Positions 17,691 to 25,835 of a stretch of DNA of 64,000 bases are shown here, one piece after another (positions within the stretch are counted from its first letter, which is position 1; each line of letters begins with the position of its first letter). This DNA comes from Synechococcus sp. PROS-U-1 (lineage in GTDB: Bacteria; Cyanobacteriota; Cyanobacteriia; PCC-6307; Cyanobiaceae). The stretch spans positions 310,001 to 374,000 of the forward strand of contig NZ_CP047951.1 of NCBI RefSeq assembly GCF_014279755.1, written 5' to 3'. The translations under genes were made by a program, and so were the position numbers. A model generated the notes under the pieces. It saw only the letters and a program-made list of their open reading frames with translations, did no database searches and was not told where the DNA came from.

Positions 17691-18833
17691 GTGAACCTCT
17701 TGGCCAGCCCTATTGCGGTCGCCTCGGTCAGTTTTCTTCTGGCCGCGGTGATCACCACGGTGCTGGTGCCTCAAGTGCGACGGTTGGGTCTGCGCTTTGG
17801 TTGGACCGATCAGCCGGATGAGCGCAAACAGCACGTCACCCCCATGGTGAGACTTGGGGGAGTGGCCATGGTGCTGGGTTTTGTCTTGGCACTGGCGGCG
17901 ATCTGGTCAATGGGGGGCTTCGGACTGCTGGCCCCGGCCAGGGATCAACTGATTTGGGGCACCCTGGCCGGTTCGCTCTGCTTCTTCTTGATCGGCCTGG
18001 CAGATGACCTCTTTGCTCTCTCCCCGTGGCCGCGGCTGGCTGGACAGGTTGCCGTGGCTTGTGCGGTTTGGAGTCAGGGCGTACGGATTGGAGCTATCGA
18101 CCTCCCCTGGCTCACCGCTTCCGCTGGTCCCATTGCCTTGCCGGACAGCCTCAGCCTGCTGGCGACAGTTGTCTGGCTGGTGGGGATCACCAATGCCATC
18201 AACTGGTTGGATGGCCTTGATGGGCTCGCTGCTGGGGTTGCTGGCATTGCTGCTGTCGGACTGGTGTCCGTCAGTTTTTCCCTCCATCAGGTGGCTGCTG
18301 GATTTCTCGCCGCTGCTCTGGCTGGTTGCTGCTTTGGTTTCCTCCGACACAACTTCAATCCAGCCCGCATTTTCATGGGTGATGGGGGCTCCTACTTCCT
18401 CGGATTCACCCTTGCTGCTGTCAGCATCGTGGGACCCGCCAAGGGGCTCACAACGGTGAGCCTGCTGCTGCCGCTCCTGATTCTTTCGCTGCCGCTGGCC
18501 GACATGTCAGCCGTGATCATGGGCCGTCTGCGGGCAGGCCGCTCTCCCTTTTATCCCGATCGGAGGCACCTCCATCACCGCTTGCTTCGTGCCGGGTTCA
18601 GTCATCGGCGCACAGTTTTGTTGATCTACGTCTTCACCCAGTGGCTTGCAGCCCTGGCTCTTGTGGTGGCGAATGCTGAGATGCGCTTTCTCTGGTTGGC
18701 TTTGGCGACCGCCATTCTGGTTGCAACGGTTGTGATCAGCCGGCGCCAACTGCAACACGAGCGGGCCTTGATGAACACCACGCCGCGTGCCACACCCGCT
18801 GATCCCGCAGCCCTTGGCGAGCCGCGTGGCTGA
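17691..18833 (+). CDS. Polyprenyl-phosphate sugar-1-phosphate transferase (WecA/MraY family)
   Basis: This integral membrane enzyme transfers a sugar-1-phosphate to undecaprenyl phosphate to begin a surface glycan. The 380-residue protein has about ten helices and the family motifs GLADDLFAL (DD at 105-106), [13 protein letters not shown] (168-180), [12 protein letters not shown] (223-234) and the cytoplasmic [10 protein letters not shown] (293-302). These fit the WecA/TagO type rather than MraY. The start is a GTG with TGGAG upstream. The 3' end overlaps the start of cinA. The gene would serve O-antigen or other surface polysaccharide synthesis. Confidence 0.92.
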   Translation: MNLLASPIAVASVSFLLAAVITTVLVPQVRRLGLRFGWTDQPDERKQHVTPMVRLGGVAMVLGFVLALAAIWSMGGFGLLAPARDQLIWGTLAGSLCFFLIGLADDLFALSPWPRLAGQVAVACAVWSQGVRIGAIDLPWLTASAGPIALPDSLSLLATVVWLVGITNAINWLDGLDGLAAGVAGIAAVGLVSVSFSLHQVAAGFLAAALAGCCFGFLRHNFNPARIFMGDGGSYFLGFTLAAVSIVGPAKGLTTVSLLLPLLILSLPLADMSAVIMGRLRAGRSPFYPDRRHLHHRLLRAGFSHRRTVLLIYVFTQWLAALALVVANAEMRFLWLALATAILVATVVISRRQLQHERALMNTTPRATPADPAALGEPRG

Positions 18834-20085
18834 ATCGGGTGTTGAAATTCTCTGTGTAGGCACGGAGCTGCTGTTGGGGGACATCCTCAATGGCAACGCT
18901 CGATGGATCGCAGAACAGTTGGCTGGCTTGGGGTTGCCGCACTACCGCCAGACCGTTGTCGGTGACAACAAGGATCGCCTGGTTTCTGCCGTGCGCGAAG
19001 CGTCGCAGCGTTGCAGGGTTCTGGTGACGACCGGAGGTTTGGGGCCGACACCCGATGACCTCACCACCGAGGCCTTGGCTGCTGCGTTCGAGACTCCCCT
19101 GGAGGAACGTCCCGAGCTCTGGCTGGAGATCCATCAAAAATTATCGGCAGGAGGCCGGCCAGTTGCTTCCAGCAACCGCAGCCAGGCTTATCTCCCCCGG
19201 GGCGCTGAGGTTCTTCCCAATCCCAAGGGGTCGGCTCCAGGGATGATCTGGTCGCCGCTGCCCGATTTCACCATCCTCACCTTCCCGGGGGTGCCCTCGG
19301 AAATGCAGGCGATGTGGACGGAGACGGCTGTCCCCTGGTTCCAAGGGCATGGTGGTGCCTCCGGGGTGTTCGTGAGCCGTCAGCTCCGCTTCAGCGGCAT
19401 TGGTGAATCCGATCTGGCCGAGCGTGTTGCTGATCTGTTGGCGTCCACCAACCCAACGGTGGCTCCCTATGCCTCCCTCGGAGATGTGAAATTGCGGCTC
19501 ACGGCCTGTGCACAGAGTGCTGAGGCTGCCGCTCAGATGCTGGTGCCGCTTGAAGCGGAGCTGCGACGTCGCACGGGGGACCTTTGCTACGGCGTGGACG
19601 AAGACAGCCTGGCCTCGGTGGTGATCGACCTGCTCAAGCAACGGCACCAGACGATGGCGGTTGCGGAGTCCTGCACCGGTGGTGGTTTGGCGGCAGCCCT
19701 TACGGCTGTTCCAGGCTCCTCGTCGGTGTTCCAGGGTGGCGTCGTCGCCTACAGCAATGCGGTGAAACAGGCCTTGCTTGGGGTGTCACCGAATCTGCTC
19801 ACAGCCCATGGTGCTGTTTCCCAGCCTGTGGTCGAGGCGATGGCTCGGGCCGCCCGGGAGCGCCTGAATTGCGACTGGGCAATTGCGGTGAGCGGTATCG
19901 CCGGCCCTGGCGGTGGCAGTGCCGAGAAGCCCGTGGGCTTGGTGCATCTGGCCTTGGCCGGTCCCGATGGCTGTGAGGCCTGGGTACAGCATTTCGGTGA
20001 GCGGAGGGGGCGGGAGGCCATTCAGAGGATGAGCGTGATCCGTGGCTTGGATCGTCTGCGTCTGCGCTTGCTCGCTCAGGTTTAG
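18787..20085 (+). CDS. cinA: CinA-like protein (competence/damage-inducible, nicotinamide-nucleotide amidase domain)
   Basis: The 432-residue frame has an N-terminal MoCF-like domain ([19 protein letters not shown], then [16 protein letters not shown]). Its C-terminal CinA amidase domain has [34 protein letters not shown] and [17 protein letters not shown]. Such proteins can deamidate NMN and may process ADP-ribose derivatives; a role in DNA uptake is not proven here. The start is ambiguous. A GTG at 18787 overlaps the upstream gene by 47 bases, whereas a GTG at 18826 gives 419 residues beginning just before the conserved [11 protein letters not shown] and overlaps by only 8. Confidence 0.94.
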   Translation: MPHPLIPQPLASRVAESGVEILCVGTELLLGDILNGNARWIAEQLAGLGLPHYRQTVVGDNKDRLVSAVREASQRCRVLVTTGGLGPTPDDLTTEALAAAFETPLEERPELWLEIHQKLSAGGRPVASSNRSQAYLPRGAEVLPNPKGSAPGMIWSPLPDFTILTFPGVPSEMQAMWTETAVPWFQGHGGASGVFVSRQLRFSGIGESDLAERVADLLASTNPTVAPYASLGDVKLRLTACAQSAEAAAQMLVPLEAELRRRTGDLCYGVDEDSLASVVIDLLKQRHQTMAVAESCTGGGLAAALTAVPGSSSVFQGGVVAYSNAVKQALLGVSPNLLTAHGAVSQPVVEAMARAARERLNCDWAIAVSGIAGPGGGSAEKPVGLVHLALAGPDGCEAWVQHFGERRGREAIQRMSVIRGLDRLRLRLLAQV

Positions 20086-20111
20086 GGTCGACGGTTCCTG
20101 CGGCTGAACTG

Positions 20112-21530
20112 TTGAGTTCCGGCACCCTCTACGACAAGGTGTGGGATCTGCATCGGGTGGCGGAGCTTCCCGGTGGATCCACCCAACTGTTTGTCGGTCT
20201 TCATCTCATCCATGAGGTCACCAGTCCCCAAGCGTTCTCGGCGCTGAAGGACAAGGGCCTGAATGTGCGCTATCCCGAGCGCACGGTGGCCACAGTGGAC
20301 CACATCGTGCCGACCACCTCCCAGCAACGTCCGTTCGCGGATCCGTTGGCGGAGGAGATGCTCAGCACCTTGGAGCGGAACTGTGAGGAGTACGGCATCC
20401 CTCTCAACAACATCGGCAGCGGCCGGCAGGGCATCGTGCACGTGATTGCCCCTGAGCTGGGCCTGACCCAGCCGGGGATGACGGTGGCTTGCGGTGACTC
20501 CCACACCTCCACCCATGGCGCCTTCGGGGCAATCGCCTTCGGGATCGGCACGAGTCAGGTTCGCGATGTGCTGGCCAGCCAGAGCCTGGCCATGAACAAA
20601 CTCAAGGTGCGCCGGATTCAAGTGAATGGCCTCCTGCCGGAGGGGGTGTCCGCCAAGGATCTGATCCTTCATGTGATTCGCCGCCTTGGTGTGAAAGGCG
20701 GGGTTGGGTATGCCTATGAGTTCGCCGGGTCTGCCATCGAGGCGTTGTCGATGGAAGAGCGGATGACCCTCTGCAATATGGCGATCGAGGGTGGAGCCCG
20801 ATGCGGTTACGTCAATCCTGATCAGGTCACCTTTGATTATCTGAACGGTCGCCCCCATGCTCCAGATGGTGACGCCTGGACCCGCGCTGTCTCCTGGTGG
20901 AGCTCATTGGTCACCGAGCCCGACGCAACGGTGGACGATGAGGTGGTCTTTGATGCTGCTGCGATTCCGCCCACAGTGACTTGGGGCATCACCCCTGGCC
21001 AGGGACTGGGAATCGACGAAACGGTTCCCAGTCTCGATCAGCTGGATCCAGGGGAGCGCCCGATCGCGGAGGAGGCCTATCGCTACATGGATCTGCAGCC
21101 TGGAACGGCCATCGCTGGAGTGCCTGTGGATGTTTGTTTCATCGGCAGCTGCACCAATGGTCGTCTGAGCGATCTCCGTGCTGCTGCCGACGTGGCCCGT
21201 GGGCGCCAGGTGGCGGAGGGCATTAAGGCGTTTGTGGTTCCTGGCTCGGAGCAGGTGGCGAAAGCCGCCGAAGCGGAAGGGCTGGATGCGGTGTTCCGGG
21301 CCGCAGGCTTCGAGTGGCGGGAGCCCGGTTGTTCGATGTGCCTGGCGATGAATCCCGATCGGCTTGAGGGACGCCAGATCAGCGCCAGCTCCAGCAATCG
21401 CAATTTCAAGGGTCGGCAAGGGTCGGCCAGTGGGCGGACGTTGTTGATGAGTCCAGCGATGGTGGCCGCTGCTGCCGTGAATGGTCGTGTGACCGATGTC
21501 CGTACTTTGATCTCTCCGTCCGCATCGTGA
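20112..21530 (+). CDS. leuC: 3-isopropylmalate dehydratase, large subunit
   Basis: LeuC with LeuD isomerises 2-isopropylmalate to 3-isopropylmalate in leucine synthesis using a 4Fe-4S cluster. At 472 residues it is full length. The cluster ligands are Cys347 in FIGSCTNGR and Cys407/Cys410 in [22 protein letters not shown] (126-140) and [14 protein letters not shown] complete the aconitase signature. The initiation codon is TTG, chosen because the family N-terminus starts there ([13 protein letters not shown]). It starts 27 bases after cinA and overlaps leuD by four bases. Confidence 0.97.
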   Translation: MSSGTLYDKVWDLHRVAELPGGSTQLFVGLHLIHEVTSPQAFSALKDKGLNVRYPERTVATVDHIVPTTSQQRPFADPLAEEMLSTLERNCEEYGIPLNNIGSGRQGIVHVIAPELGLTQPGMTVACGDSHTSTHGAFGAIAFGIGTSQVRDVLASQSLAMNKLKVRRIQVNGLLPEGVSAKDLILHVIRRLGVKGGVGYAYEFAGSAIEALSMEERMTLCNMAIEGGARCGYVNPDQVTFDYLNGRPHAPDGDAWTRAVSWWSSLVTEPDATVDDEVVFDAAAIPPTVTWGITPGQGLGIDETVPSLDQLDPGERPIAEEAYRYMDLQPGTAIAGVPVDVCFIGSCTNGRLSDLRAAADVARGRQVAEGIKAFVVPGSEQVAKAAEAEGLDAVFRAAGFEWREPGCSMCLAMNPDRLEGRQISASSSNRNFKGRQGSASGRTLLMSPAMVAAAAVNGRVTDVRTLISPSAS

Positions 21531-22144
21531 TGGCTCTCTTCCCCACTGGTTCCATTCAGCAGGTGCGTGGAACGGCCATTGCCGTTCCAGGTGAAGACAT
21601 CGATACGGACCGGATCATTCCCGCCCGCTTCCTTAAATGCGTCAGTTTTGAGGCGCTGGGTGACCAGGTGTTTGCTGATGACCGTCTGGAACTCTCCGGC
21701 GAGCATCCCTTTGATCAGGCCCGTTATCAGGGTGCCTCGATCCTGGTGGTGAATGGCAATTTCGGCTGCGGTTCCAGCCGTGAGCATGCACCTCAGGCAT
21801 TGATGCGCTGGGGAATCCGTGCGGTGGTCGGTGTCAGTTTTGCCGAGATTTTCTATGGCAACTGCCTCGCGCTGGGCATTCCCTGTGCAACGGCTGCGCC
21901 AGATCAGATCAAGGCGATTCAGGCGCAGGTGGCTCGTGAGCCAGATGGCTCGTGGCAGCTGGACCTTGCTGGTTTGCAATTGACGTCGGCGGAGTCCAGC
22001 TGGCCTGTCTCCATCGATGCCGGTCCTCTGGACATGTTGCGCAGCGGTCGCTGGGATGCCACGTCCCAGCTTTTGGATCATGGCCCCCAGGTTGCGGCGT
22101 TGATGCAAACACTGCCTTACATCAACCAATTCGCCGCCAATTGA
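21530..22144 (+). CDS. leuD: 3-isopropylmalate dehydratase, small subunit
   Basis: This is the swivel-domain partner of LeuC, about 204 residues. The N-terminus has the GEDIDTDRIIPARFL segment, and the substrate loop is GNFGCGSSREHAPQAL. FAEIFYGNCLALGIP is also typical. I use the ATG at 21530, which overlaps the leuC TGA (coupled translation); a GTG at 21527 would add one residue. Both subunits are needed, so the pair is a translationally coupled operon. Confidence 0.97.
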   Translation: MALFPTGSIQQVRGTAIAVPGEDIDTDRIIPARFLKCVSFEALGDQVFADDRLELSGEHPFDQARYQGASILVVNGNFGCGSSREHAPQALMRWGIRAVVGVSFAEIFYGNCLALGIPCATAAPDQIKAIQAQVAREPDGSWQLDLAGLQLTSAESSWPVSIDAGPLDMLRSGRWDATSQLLDHGPQVAALMQTLPYINQFAAN

Positions 22145-22158
22145 CGGCCAAGCGCGAC

Positions 22159-22182
22159 TCCTGTGTCTATGAAAGAGACAGG
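22159..22182 (+). promoter_or_regulatory. Hairpin overlapping the ribosome site of the pentapeptide gene
   Basis: CCTGTGTCT and AGAGACAGG pair (one mismatch) around a 5-base loop between the leuD stop and the pentapeptide gene. The right arm runs into AGGAGG, the likely ribosome site at about 22180-22185. Folding could therefore partly hide that site, or the hairpin could be a weak leuD terminator. Confidence 0.3.
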
Positions 22183-22195
22183 AGGATGCGTGTTG

Positions 22196-22633
22196 ATGGT
22201 TCATTCGTTGTCGCGGTTGTTGTTGCCGTTGTTGGTTGTTGTCGGAGTGGCTCCTGCTGGTGCCCTGCCACTTCAGATTCAGCCCCACGATCCGTTGGAT
22301 CACAGCTGTCCAGGTTGTGATCTGCGCCATGTGGATTTCCGGCAGGCCCACCTCATCGGTGCTGATTTTCGGGGCAGCGATTTGCGCGGCGCTGATCTCA
22401 GGGAGGCGAATCTTGAGGGTGCTGATTTGACGGGGGCTCTCCTCGAAGGGGCTGACCTGCGGGGAGCCAACCTCACCAATGCGGAGCTGTCTGGTGTGGA
22501 TCTGCGCAATGCCGATCTGCGGGACGCCCAGGTGATCAATGCCTATGCGCCAAATGTTCAGACCTCCGGCATGCGCTATGCCGGCGCGTCACTGTTCGGA
22601 AGCGATCTGATCATCGGCGGTGGTGATGACTGA
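22196..22633 (+). CDS. Secreted pentapeptide-repeat protein
   Basis: From the ATG at 22196 the product is 145 residues. An N-terminal signal peptide (about 1-27, LLLPLLVVVGVAPAGALP) is followed by a short Cys pair (HSCPGCDLRH) and about 12 tandem pentapeptides of the A(D/N)LRG type (ADFRG, ADLRE, ANLEG, ADLTG and so on). These should form a right-handed quadrilateral beta-helix. Such proteins are common in the lumen or periplasm of cyanobacteria; the ligand is unknown. AGGAGG lies 10 bases before this ATG; in-frame GTG (22190) and TTG (22193) starts are alternatives. It lies tail to tail with the LptD-like gene. Confidence 0.85.
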   Translation: MVHSLSRLLLPLLVVVGVAPAGALPLQIQPHDPLDHSCPGCDLRHVDFRQAHLIGADFRGSDLRGADLREANLEGADLTGALLEGADLRGANLTNAELSGVDLRNADLRDAQVINAYAPNVQTSGMRYAGASLFGSDLIIGGGDD

Positions 22634-22685
22634 CTCAAGGGCCATGGTCACGAACCGCCCCAAGGTGACAAAGCCACTATGAGGA

Positions 22686-25556
22686 TCAGAAGGGTTGATC
22701 CGAGCGGGTCGTCTCCATCCAGTTGGTTGGGGTGTAAGGCACAAATGGCACTCCTGTGCCTTTGAAGTCGAAGTCGTTGAGCCGGAAGCGCACGCCACCA
22801 ATGCCTTCGTAGGGATTGAAATAGATCCCGACGTCGTAACTGCGACGTTGCCAGCGCAGTTCGATGTTCGAGTTGACCGTTTTGCCGTAGTACTCCGAAC
22901 CGGGATCGACGTTGTAGCTGACGCCTGTGCTCAGCACGACCGGACCAACAATCTGCTGGGTGAGCCCGATCCCAAGGGTGGCGAGATCGACGTTTCGGTC
23001 GAAGGCGAAGGGGCTGTTGCCGTTTTTTAGGGAGCCGCCACCAACGATGGAGATCTGAGTGAAATCGAGGAACGGCTTGCTGAAGGTGCCCAGGGTGATG
23101 GTGGGCCCTCCGCTGAGACTCACGGTCTCTTGGTGACGTCCATCCCCATAGACGGCCATCGAGGTGTTGATGTTGGTGTTCAGGCTCAGCCCTGGGACGA
23201 TCGGCACGGGGGAATAGCGATAGGCCGCACTCGGAATCAGCTCAGCGGTCTTACCTCTCAACAGGGGAATCTGGCTGGTGATTGAGGCGAACAAGCTGCC
23301 ACGCCCGCTGCGGAAGCGTCGGTCACTGTTGAAGCGATCGGCGTCGTAGTCGCCGATGGCACCTCGAATCAGATACCTGTGGTCAACCCCTCCGGTCGAC
23401 CAGCTGCCCCGGGTCTGGGCATAGACGCCATAGGCCGCATGGATGTTGGTTTCACCGAGGGAGCCATTCCAGGTGCGATAGCGGTAGGCCCCGAACAGAT
23501 TGGTTTTGAGCACACCCAAACTGCCCATGTCGATATCACGGCCGAAGCTTCCCCAGAAACGACTGCTGCTGAGGATGTCTTCAGGATTAAAGCTGCTCAT
23601 GTCGGCGTCGGCGCGCAATCTGTAGTCCCCGTACTGACCACGAAGCTTGGCTTCCAGGCCAAACAGATCACCGGCGCTGTTGAAGTCGCCGTCCAGGGTG
23701 CGCTGGAGCATGAACTGCGGCTGAAGGGACAGCTCTGTGCTGTTGCCGATGGTCAGAGGCTTGAGGTTGCGTCCCACAAAAAGGCCACCGCGGTCTTTGT
23801 TGTCGATGCCAACAACCAGACGGTTCTCCACTTCCTCCTCCTTCTGGATGAGCTGTCGACGTGTCACAGGAATGGGCAGCCGCTCTTCGACGATGAGGCG
23901 GTTGCGACGCGCTGAGATCAGCACATCACCATTGCTTTGCTCCCGAGCGATCACATCCTCTGCATCAATCCTGGTTTGCGCCGGAGTGAAGGGATCGTTG
24001 CTGAATCCCATGCGGTCGGCTTGCCAGCCATCCGCTGTGATCAAGACCTTCGAGGCCTGAATTCTCCAGCGGCTGATCGTGCCATTCAGGAGTTGTGTGC
24101 TTCCAAGGCTCTTCAGTTGAGGAACTTTGACCACACCAAAGCGGTTTTCATCTCTGACTGAGGAATTCAGGCGTTGAACGGGGATGCCGCTGCGTCGTTC
24201 AATGCTGAAGCTGCCCTGGAAGTCGACGTCTGAGATGCGCTGGTCGATCTTGGCGATTGCCTCAGTTCGCATGGCCTGCTGCTGGGCAGGGGGGACCGCT
24301 TGCTGTTCGGATTCGCCATGACTTGAGAAATGGCGCTGGGGATCACCTCCGTCACCGAGAGCAATGGAATCGAGACGGTCGGAGAGGGAGGAAGGCTTGA
24401 CGCGGCGGTCGCGATCCGGATCCGCGCACTCCGGCAAAGGAGGCATCATCGCGCTCTCCGGCTCGGGTGTGTCCCGTCCCCAGCGGTAACGCAGGCCGAG
24501 CAAGTAGGCATTGCTGCCCTCGGAGACCCCTCCATAGGATCCGAATGCACCGGAACGGTGGTGAATTCGACCGACGAGCGACAGGTCGGAGGACACAGCT
24601 GCTTCCACCTCGAAGCCGAGATAATTCAGCAGCTGGGTGTAGTTCTCGCGGAACGTTTTCTCATAGAGGCTGACATCCGTGTTGTAACTGATGCCTTCAA
24701 CGAAGCTGAAACTCAGCCAAGGCTGCACCCAAATGCGAGCTCCGATGCCCAAGACCCCTTCACCGAAGCTCTGGGAGGGAAGATCGGCATAGGGCGTGCT
24801 CTGGTTGAACTCTCCCCCCTGCTGTTGCTTCGCGATGTGGCTGAACAGGTCAGCCTCAAGTTCAAGTGCCAGGGGGCCAGCGCGCATGATGCGCTTTTGC
24901 ACGCCCACGCCCAGCACGGCTTCCGGTCGCATTCGACCGTTGAACATGAAGGTGTCGCCGAAGGCGGCATCAATCATCTGACCGCCCCAGGCTGTGACCG
25001 CCCAGGGTTGTGGATGCCAGTCGGGAACCGGGGGGAGGAGAGGAGGACAGGCCACCGGAGGCATGCCCTCGTTGCTTTCTAGGGTGTCGTCTCTGCTGGG
25101 AACCTCTGGCTCTGACTCAGGCGGTGCAGATGCCGGTGGAGATGTCGTTCGAGACGCTGTTAGCGGATTGTTTACCGAGTCCTCAAGGTCGATGACCCCG
25201 TAGACATCATTGAGTTGACCTTCGTTTTGGACGAGGTTGAAGCGGAAGCTCGATGCTTGGAAATATTGGTTGCCACGCCTGAAACGAACGGCACCACGGG
25301 CATAGAGCGTCCTGAAGCCAGCATCGAATTCGATGCGGTCGGCGCGAAGCTCAGCGTTCCTGAGCTGAATGCTGACGTTGCCTTCAGCGATCGTGGCGTT
25401 CGTCTTGCGATCGCTGTACTGGCGGTCAGCCTGAATCTTGAGGTGTGCAGGTGCGGCGACAACCTGCTCAGCCGATGAGGCCGAAACGGGCATTGCCGAG
25501 GCTGACCCCGTGACCAGGGTTCCAACCAGTAAGTAGAGAAGGCGGTGCGCCCCCAC
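22686..25556 (-). CDS. DUF3769 / LptD-like outer-membrane protein
   Basis: The 956-residue protein starts with a signal peptide (LLYLLVGTLVTGSASA). An OstA/LptA-like periplasmic segment follows (LKIQADRQYSDRKTNATIAEGNVSIQLRNAELRADRIEF in parts, about 39-80). A Pro/Ser/Glu-rich linker comes next, then a long beta-strand-rich barrel (about 470-956) with many alternating hydrophobic strands. This layout matches the cyanobacterial LptD-like family that places lipopolysaccharide in the outer membrane. A middle segment (about 170-370) looks like a second beta-domain inserted into the linker. The start is a GTG. psbI lies 95 bases upstream on the same strand. Confidence 0.85.
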   Translation of the reverse strand: MGAHRLLYLLVGTLVTGSASAMPVSASSAEQVVAAPAHLKIQADRQYSDRKTNATIAEGNVSIQLRNAELRADRIEFDAGFRTLYARGAVRFRRGNQYFQASSFRFNLVQNEGQLNDVYGVIDLEDSVNNPLTASRTTSPPASAPPESEPEVPSRDDTLESNEGMPPVACPPLLPPVPDWHPQPWAVTAWGGQMIDAAFGDTFMFNGRMRPEAVLGVGVQKRIMRAGPLALELEADLFSHIAKQQQGGEFNQSTPYADLPSQSFGEGVLGIGARIWVQPWLSFSFVEGISYNTDVSLYEKTFRENYTQLLNYLGFEVEAAVSSDLSLVGRIHHRSGAFGSYGGVSEGSNAYLLGLRYRWGRDTPEPESAMMPPLPECADPDRDRRVKPSSLSDRLDSIALGDGGDPQRHFSSHGESEQQAVPPAQQQAMRTEAIAKIDQRISDVDFQGSFSIERRSGIPVQRLNSSVRDENRFGVVKVPQLKSLGSTQLLNGTISRWRIQASKVLITADGWQADRMGFSNDPFTPAQTRIDAEDVIAREQSNGDVLISARRNRLIVEERLPIPVTRRQLIQKEEEVENRLVVGIDNKDRGGLFVGRNLKPLTIGNSTELSLQPQFMLQRTLDGDFNSAGDLFGLEAKLRGQYGDYRLRADADMSSFNPEDILSSSRFWGSFGRDIDMGSLGVLKTNLFGAYRYRTWNGSLGETNIHAAYGVYAQTRGSWSTGGVDHRYLIRGAIGDYDADRFNSDRRFRSGRGSLFASITSQIPLLRGKTAELIPSAAYRYSPVPIVPGLSLNTNINTSMAVYGDGRHQETVSLSGGPTITLGTFSKPFLDFTQISIVGGGSLKNGNSPFAFDRNVDLATLGIGLTQQIVGPVVLSTGVSYNVDPGSEYYGKTVNSNIELRWQRRSYDVGIYFNPYEGIGGVRFRLNDFDFKGTGVPFVPYTPTNWMETTRSDQPF

Positions 25557-25651
25557 AGGAAACCTGCTGCGGCCATTGATCTTGGCAGCTCGTCAGAGAA
25601 ATCCCGGTTCGATCAGACCAGTGTTTTGCGCGGTCCGATGGAAAGGGTCAT

Positions 25652-25771
25652 TCAATCTTCCAGGTCTTTGCGGCTGGGGGTGCGGCTTGGATCGCTCGCA
25701 AGGAACCCAAAGACGAAAATCCCGAGGAAAAAGAAGACGACCGAGTAGACGGAGATCTTGAGGGCGAGCAT
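25652..25771 (-). CDS. psbI: Photosystem II reaction centre protein I
   Basis: This 39-residue single-pass thylakoid protein is encoded on the minus strand from the ATG at 25769-25771 to TGA. It begins [19 protein letters not shown] and ends [19 protein letters not shown]. The MLxLKIxVY start and the FGFLxSDPxRxPxRKDLE end are the PsbI signature. PsbI sits beside D1 and CP43 in photosystem II. The gene lies between the LptD-like gene downstream and the divergent mannosidase gene upstream, away from other psb genes except psbN/psbH 3 kb away. Confidence 0.96.
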   Translation of the reverse strand: MLALKISVYSVVFFFLGIFVFGFLASDPSRTPSRKDLED

Positions 25772-25835
25772 GGAGACCGACCGGCGTCTGTGACAAGGGC
25801 ATCATCTTATGGGGCATGGCAGCGTCAGCAGGGGA

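Noticed and set aside
24330-25082. 250-residue plus-strand frame inside the LptD-like gene
   Set aside because: Antisense to a 956-residue gene with signal peptide and family features; no motif of its own.
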